From: Muribaculaceae bacterium
GTDB taxonomy: Bacteria > Bacteroidota > Bacteroidia > Bacteroidales > Muribaculaceae
NCBI GenBank assembly: GCA_017962285.1
Contig: JAGCVR010000061.1
Coordinates: forward strand, 1 to 8,088
Direction: 5' to 3'
Length of the DNA: 8,088 bases
The notes under the pieces are model-generated. The model had not been told where the DNA came from. It saw only the letters and a program-made list of their open reading frames with translations, and did not search any database. The translations under genes and the position numbers were made by a program. How positions within the stretch are numbered: position 1 is the stretch's first letter; each line of letters begins with the position of its first letter. Below are positions 5,550 through 8,088 of the stretch, piece by piece.

Positions 5550-7255
5550 TTTTTGGGGAGGAGCGACAGCGAGATTTTCTCGTTTGTTACCGGATGGATG
5601 AATGACACGGCAGCAGCCCGGAGCCAGATTCCACCGGCAGGTGGTGCCGGAAAACCGAATTCCCCTTCCATGGCCACAGCGAGATTTTCACTGACTGGGA
5701 CAGAGCCGCCACCATAGAGCGTATCGCCCACGACGGGCACAGCTAAGCCCCGATGATGCGCCGCATGAACACGAATCTGGTGTGTGCGACCCTGCAGCGG
5801 GTGAAACTCCACCACCGAGAATCCCTCAATCCGCATTAGGGTGCGGAACGTGGTGGTGGCAGGTTTTCCGTGGTGAGAATCCACCATCTGGCGGGGACGG
5901 TCGGTGATGCTTGGCAGCAACGGTAGCGATACTTCACCGGAATCATGCGCCACATTCCCACGGAGCAGGGCAATATAGGTCTTGGCGACTTCGCCGCGTT
6001 CAAACATCTGCTGCATAAGAGTAAACGTGCGGCCATCCTTGGCGATGACCACAAGCCCCGATGTGGCCTGGTCCAGGCGATGGGTAATCAGTGGACCGGC
6101 AGCATCCGGAAAAGATTCCCGGGCCCAGGAGAATAGAGAGCGGGAGTGCGCTTTCCCCTCAACCGAAGCCATCCCCGACGGTTTGTTCACCACGGCGAGC
6201 CACTTGTCCTGCCACACGATTTCCGCCTCGCTTTCCGGCGGTGCAAGAAGCGGATTCGGCTCCACGCTGAGCCCGCGCATCATCCACGACAGAAGCGGCA
6301 GGCACTTGTGGTGGCACGAGGGATAGAAATCGCCGTGATTGCGCACCTCATTCTCCGGTGATGCGCCATACCAGAACTCACCCATGCATAGAGGACGCAG
6401 GCTGTGGGAGAACGCATACTGGAGCAGACGTGGCGCGGCACATTCGCCAGTTCCGGCAGGCGGCAGCGAAGCCGGCTCGCCGTTTTCGCGGTGATACCGG
6501 GCGAATACATCTTCGATGGTGGCAGATTCTCCAACAGCGTTTTTCACCACGAAAAGCCTGAAAATGCGTTGCTGAAGATTTTCCGACATCTGCCTGCGCA
6601 GCGTTTTCAAACGGTCGATTTCCTCGCGGCGACGGGCAATCTCATTCTCTATGACGGCACTGTTATGCGCATGGCGCAACCGCATCCGCTTCATCTCCGC
6701 TTTCTGAAACTGACTCTCACGGGCAAGAGACTCAGATTGTTCCGCGGTTAAATTTCCCTTGGCACGGATTGATCTCCGCTGCTCCTTATCATGATCGAAT
6801 TTAAAGCGCATATTACGTTCCTCAGCAATCTGCTCCGCCATAAGAGTTTTCCTTTCCGTTTCCAATCCTGCAAGATCGCTGTCATTCTCCAGTTTCCGAA
6901 TCTTCCGGTTCAGTTCGGTGATTTCCGCCTCACCCCGCCTGAATTCTCCATCGGGAACGGTAAGGTCGTAGATTGGCGGCACGAAAAAAGCATCGTCGTG
7001 CAACCCCTGAACGTGACCCGAAAAAGCCGCGATGAAACCAACGTTTCCCCGCGAGTCTTCGGCAACAAGCACTCCCATCATCTTACCCTCGTTTAGAGAA
7101 ACATTGGCGGGGTAATGCGTCTCAATATAGACGGTTACCTCGTCTTTCGCCATGATCGCAAGCGGATGCGGAGAGTAGCAGAACGGATAAGTGAATTGCG
7201 CGGGTTTTGAAACCCCGATGTTGCCAAGCAAGTGAAAACAATGGTTATCTGCCAT
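5546..7255 (-). CDS. RluA-family pseudouridine synthase, long form with N-terminal coiled coil
   Basis: A 569-residue protein that isomerises uridine in rRNA or tRNA; the exact target is unknown. The catalytic domain is at the C-terminus (about 345-569): VWQDKWLAVVNKPSGMAS (347-364), the RluA signature THRLDQATSG (391-400) with catalytic D395, GRTHQIRVH (489-497) and VVGDTLYGGG. The N-terminus (FTYPFCYSPHPL, 21-32; GKMMGVLV; GFIAAFSG; FFVPPIYDL) matches the long homologues of Bacteroidota and some proteobacteria. Residues 105-232 are charged and heptad-like, probably a coiled coil. A linker domain carries the pairs GECAAPRLLQYAF (270-282), RPLCMGEFW (287-295) and FYPSCHHKCLPLL (310-322), whose cysteines (C272, C314, C318) could bind a metal. 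ATG 7255 is preferred to TTG 7261. It follows the Lrp gene by 40 nt and probably shares its transcript. Confidence 0.93.
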   Translation of the reverse strand: MADNHCFHLLGNIGVSKPAQFTYPFCYSPHPLAIMAKDEVTVYIETHYPANVSLNEGKMMGVLVAEDSRGNVGFIAAFSGHVQGLHDDAFFVPPIYDLTVPDGEFRRGEAEITELNRKIRKLENDSDLAGLETERKTLMAEQIAEERNMRFKFDHDKEQRRSIRAKGNLTAEQSESLARESQFQKAEMKRMRLRHAHNSAVIENEIARRREEIDRLKTLRRQMSENLQQRIFRLFVVKNAVGESATIEDVFARYHRENGEPASLPPAGTGECAAPRLLQYAFSHSLRPLCMGEFWYGASPENEVRNHGDFYPSCHHKCLPLLSWMMRGLSVEPNPLLAPPESEAEIVWQDKWLAVVNKPSGMASVEGKAHSRSLFSWARESFPDAAGPLITHRLDQATSGLVVIAKDGRTFTLMQQMFERGEVAKTYIALLRGNVAHDSGEVSLPLLPSITDRPRQMVDSHHGKPATTTFRTLMRIEGFSVVEFHPLQGRTHQIRVHAAHHRGLAVPVVGDTLYGGGSVPVSENLAVAMEGEFGFPAPPAGGIWLRAAAVSFIHPVTNEKISLSLLPKK

Positions 7256-7271
7256 TACCAACTCTCATTTA

Positions 7272-7290
7272 ATGCCTCGGTTTCAGGCAT
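7272..7290. repeat. Inverted repeat ATGCCT-N7-AGGCAT between lrp-like and RluA genes
   Basis: Two perfect 6-bp arms (7272-7277 and 7285-7290) with a 7-nt loop occupy most of the 40-nt gap. In the leftward mRNA this forms a hairpin 17 nt before the pseudouridine synthase start. No T-run follows, so it is unlikely to be a terminator; it may tune downstream translation or mRNA stability. Confidence 0.4.
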
Positions 7291-7295
7291 CCGGT

Positions 7296-7751
7296 TCAAA
7301 CAATGGGAACCTCGCGCGAAAGGCTCTGCTCCAGCGAAATGAGCGTTTCCGTAGCCGCAACGCCCGGAATATGCTGAATCTTTCCATTGAGCAGATCCAT
7401 GAGGTGGTCGTTGTCGCGTGCATAGAGCTTAATCAGCATCGTGTAAGGACCAGTGGTGAAATGGCACTCCACCACCTCGCCGATTTTTGCCAGTTCTTCC
7501 ACCACATTCCGGTACATCGACCCACGCTCCAGTTTCAGCCCGATGTAGGTACACGCCCCATATCCCAGCAGTTTAGGGTTTATGCTATACCCTGAGCCTG
7601 TGATCACACCGGCTTCCACCATGCGCTGGATTCGCTGGTGAACTGCCGCGCGCGACACGCCACATTCACCGGCGATGTCTTTCGACGGAATGCGTGCGTT
7701 TCTCGTGATTATTTTAAGAATCTTTTTGTCAAGGTCGTCGAGGATGTTCAT
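7296..7751 (-). CDS. Lrp/AsnC family transcriptional regulator
   Basis: A 151-residue protein, the usual length for the family. The N-terminal winged helix-turn-helix spans residues 4-60: LDDLDKKILKIITRNARIP, the KDIAGECGVSRAAVHQRIQR helices (24-43) and the wing GVITGSGYSINPK. The C-terminal RAM/ligand-binding domain spans about 64-142: ACTYIGLKLERG, VVECHFTTGPYTMLIKLYARD and IPGVAATETLISLEQ. Members bind amino acids or related small effectors and form dimers to octamers on DNA. The effector is unknown. It lies 12 nt after the DUF2007 gene and 40 nt before the pseudouridine synthase gene, so it is in an operon with genes it does not obviously control. ATG 7751 starts exactly at the conserved N-terminus. 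Confidence 0.95.
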   Translation of the reverse strand: MNILDDLDKKILKIITRNARIPSKDIAGECGVSRAAVHQRIQRMVEAGVITGSGYSINPKLLGYGACTYIGLKLERGSMYRNVVEELAKIGEVVECHFTTGPYTMLIKLYARDNDHLMDLLNGKIQHIPGVAATETLISLEQSLSREVPIV

Positions 7752-7763
7752 AGCGAAAAAGAA

Positions 7764-8088
7764 TTATAGATGAATACTCCAGGAGAAAATGTAATAAACA
7801 GTTATGATTGCCACAATCACCGCCACGATGAGCATGGCTATGCGCCCGTACTGATTTGTGCAAGTATTGTCGTCGATATGCTCCATGGCAACATCGGAGA
7901 GTTCCGATTCGGAAACGTCGGCTGTCGCAGCGGATTCAACAATCTGCCTTGCCCGTTCCAAATCGGCAGAGTGGACAAGAAGTTTAACAGGGTCATTGAG
8001 AAACGAGTATTTCGCATACTCACCGGTGAGGGCGCACTCGATGCCGGCATCCTCGAGCATGGTCTTGACAAGGTTTGCCTCAAAATCG
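7764..8088 (-). CDS. DUF2007-type protein with C-terminal membrane helix, 5' end outside the window
   Basis: The frame is open from the right edge (codon 8087-8085) to TAA at 7766-7764, giving at least 107 residues. The true start lies beyond the window; the internal Met at 8060 should not be taken as the start because the frame upstream reads DFEANLVKT, the conserved beginning of the DUF2007 helix. The DUF2007 fold, a small GlnB-like ferredoxin-type domain, follows: MLEDAGIECALTGEY, VKLLVHSADLERARQIVE. After a short acidic linker comes one membrane helix (7782-7844, AMLIVAVIVAIITVYYIF) ending seven residues or fewer before the C-terminus, so this is a tail-anchored layout. The family is described as putative signal transducing, with no known ligand. 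It is probably the first or an early gene of the DUF2007-Lrp-RluA transcript. Confidence 0.85.
   Translation of the reverse strand, partial: DFEANLVKTMLEDAGIECALTGEYAKYSFLNDPVKLLVHSADLERARQIVESAATADVSESELSDVAMEHIDDNTCTNQYGRIAMLIVAVIVAIITVYYIFSWSIHL

Overview
This window looks like chromosomal DNA from a Bacteroidota bacterium, most likely order Bacteroidales (Prevotella- or Muribaculum-like). The evidence is the gene set: a methyltransferase with a THUMP-like C-terminus (P. gingivalis PG_1098 type), the long RluA-type pseudouridine synthase with an N-terminal coiled coil, and an Obg with an acidic tail. A TAnnTTTG-type -7 promoter element lies before obg, and Shine-Dalgarno sequences are mostly weak or absent. 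The assignment rests on family recognition by eye; no search was run.

Layout. Bases 1-909 (+ strand) hold a two-gene overlapping unit: a small helix-turn-helix protein with a Glu/Lys/Gln-rich tail, then a DUF6291-type protein. Such pairs usually belong to integrated or phage-like accessory DNA. Bases 910-1330 have no convincing intact gene but contain a GC-rich, hairpin-dense island that may be a decayed gene or a structured RNA. From 1331 to the right edge every supported gene is on the - strand. In order of increasing coordinate these are: the THUMP-like methyltransferase, an array of GTTGACRA octamers, a secreted Cys-rich phosphodiester glycosidase-like protein, a lipoprotein with FG-GAP-like repeats, Obg GTPase, a possible 45-residue ORF, the RluA-family synthase, an Lrp/AsnC regulator, and a 5'-truncated DUF2007-type membrane protein.

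How they fit together. DUF2007, Lrp/AsnC and RluA are tightly spaced (12 and 40 nt gaps) and probably co-transcribed leftward. Obg appears to have its own promoter in the 159-nt gap before it. Obg (ribosome assembly), the pseudouridine synthase (RNA modification) and the methyltransferase (probably RNA modification) form a translation-related theme. The two exported proteins between them are more AT-rich, at least the lipoprotein clearly so, and look like a later accessory insertion. I did not find a clear multi-gene novel defence or metabolic system. The best leads are the octamer array, the 910-1330 island and the overlooked small ORF upstream of obg.
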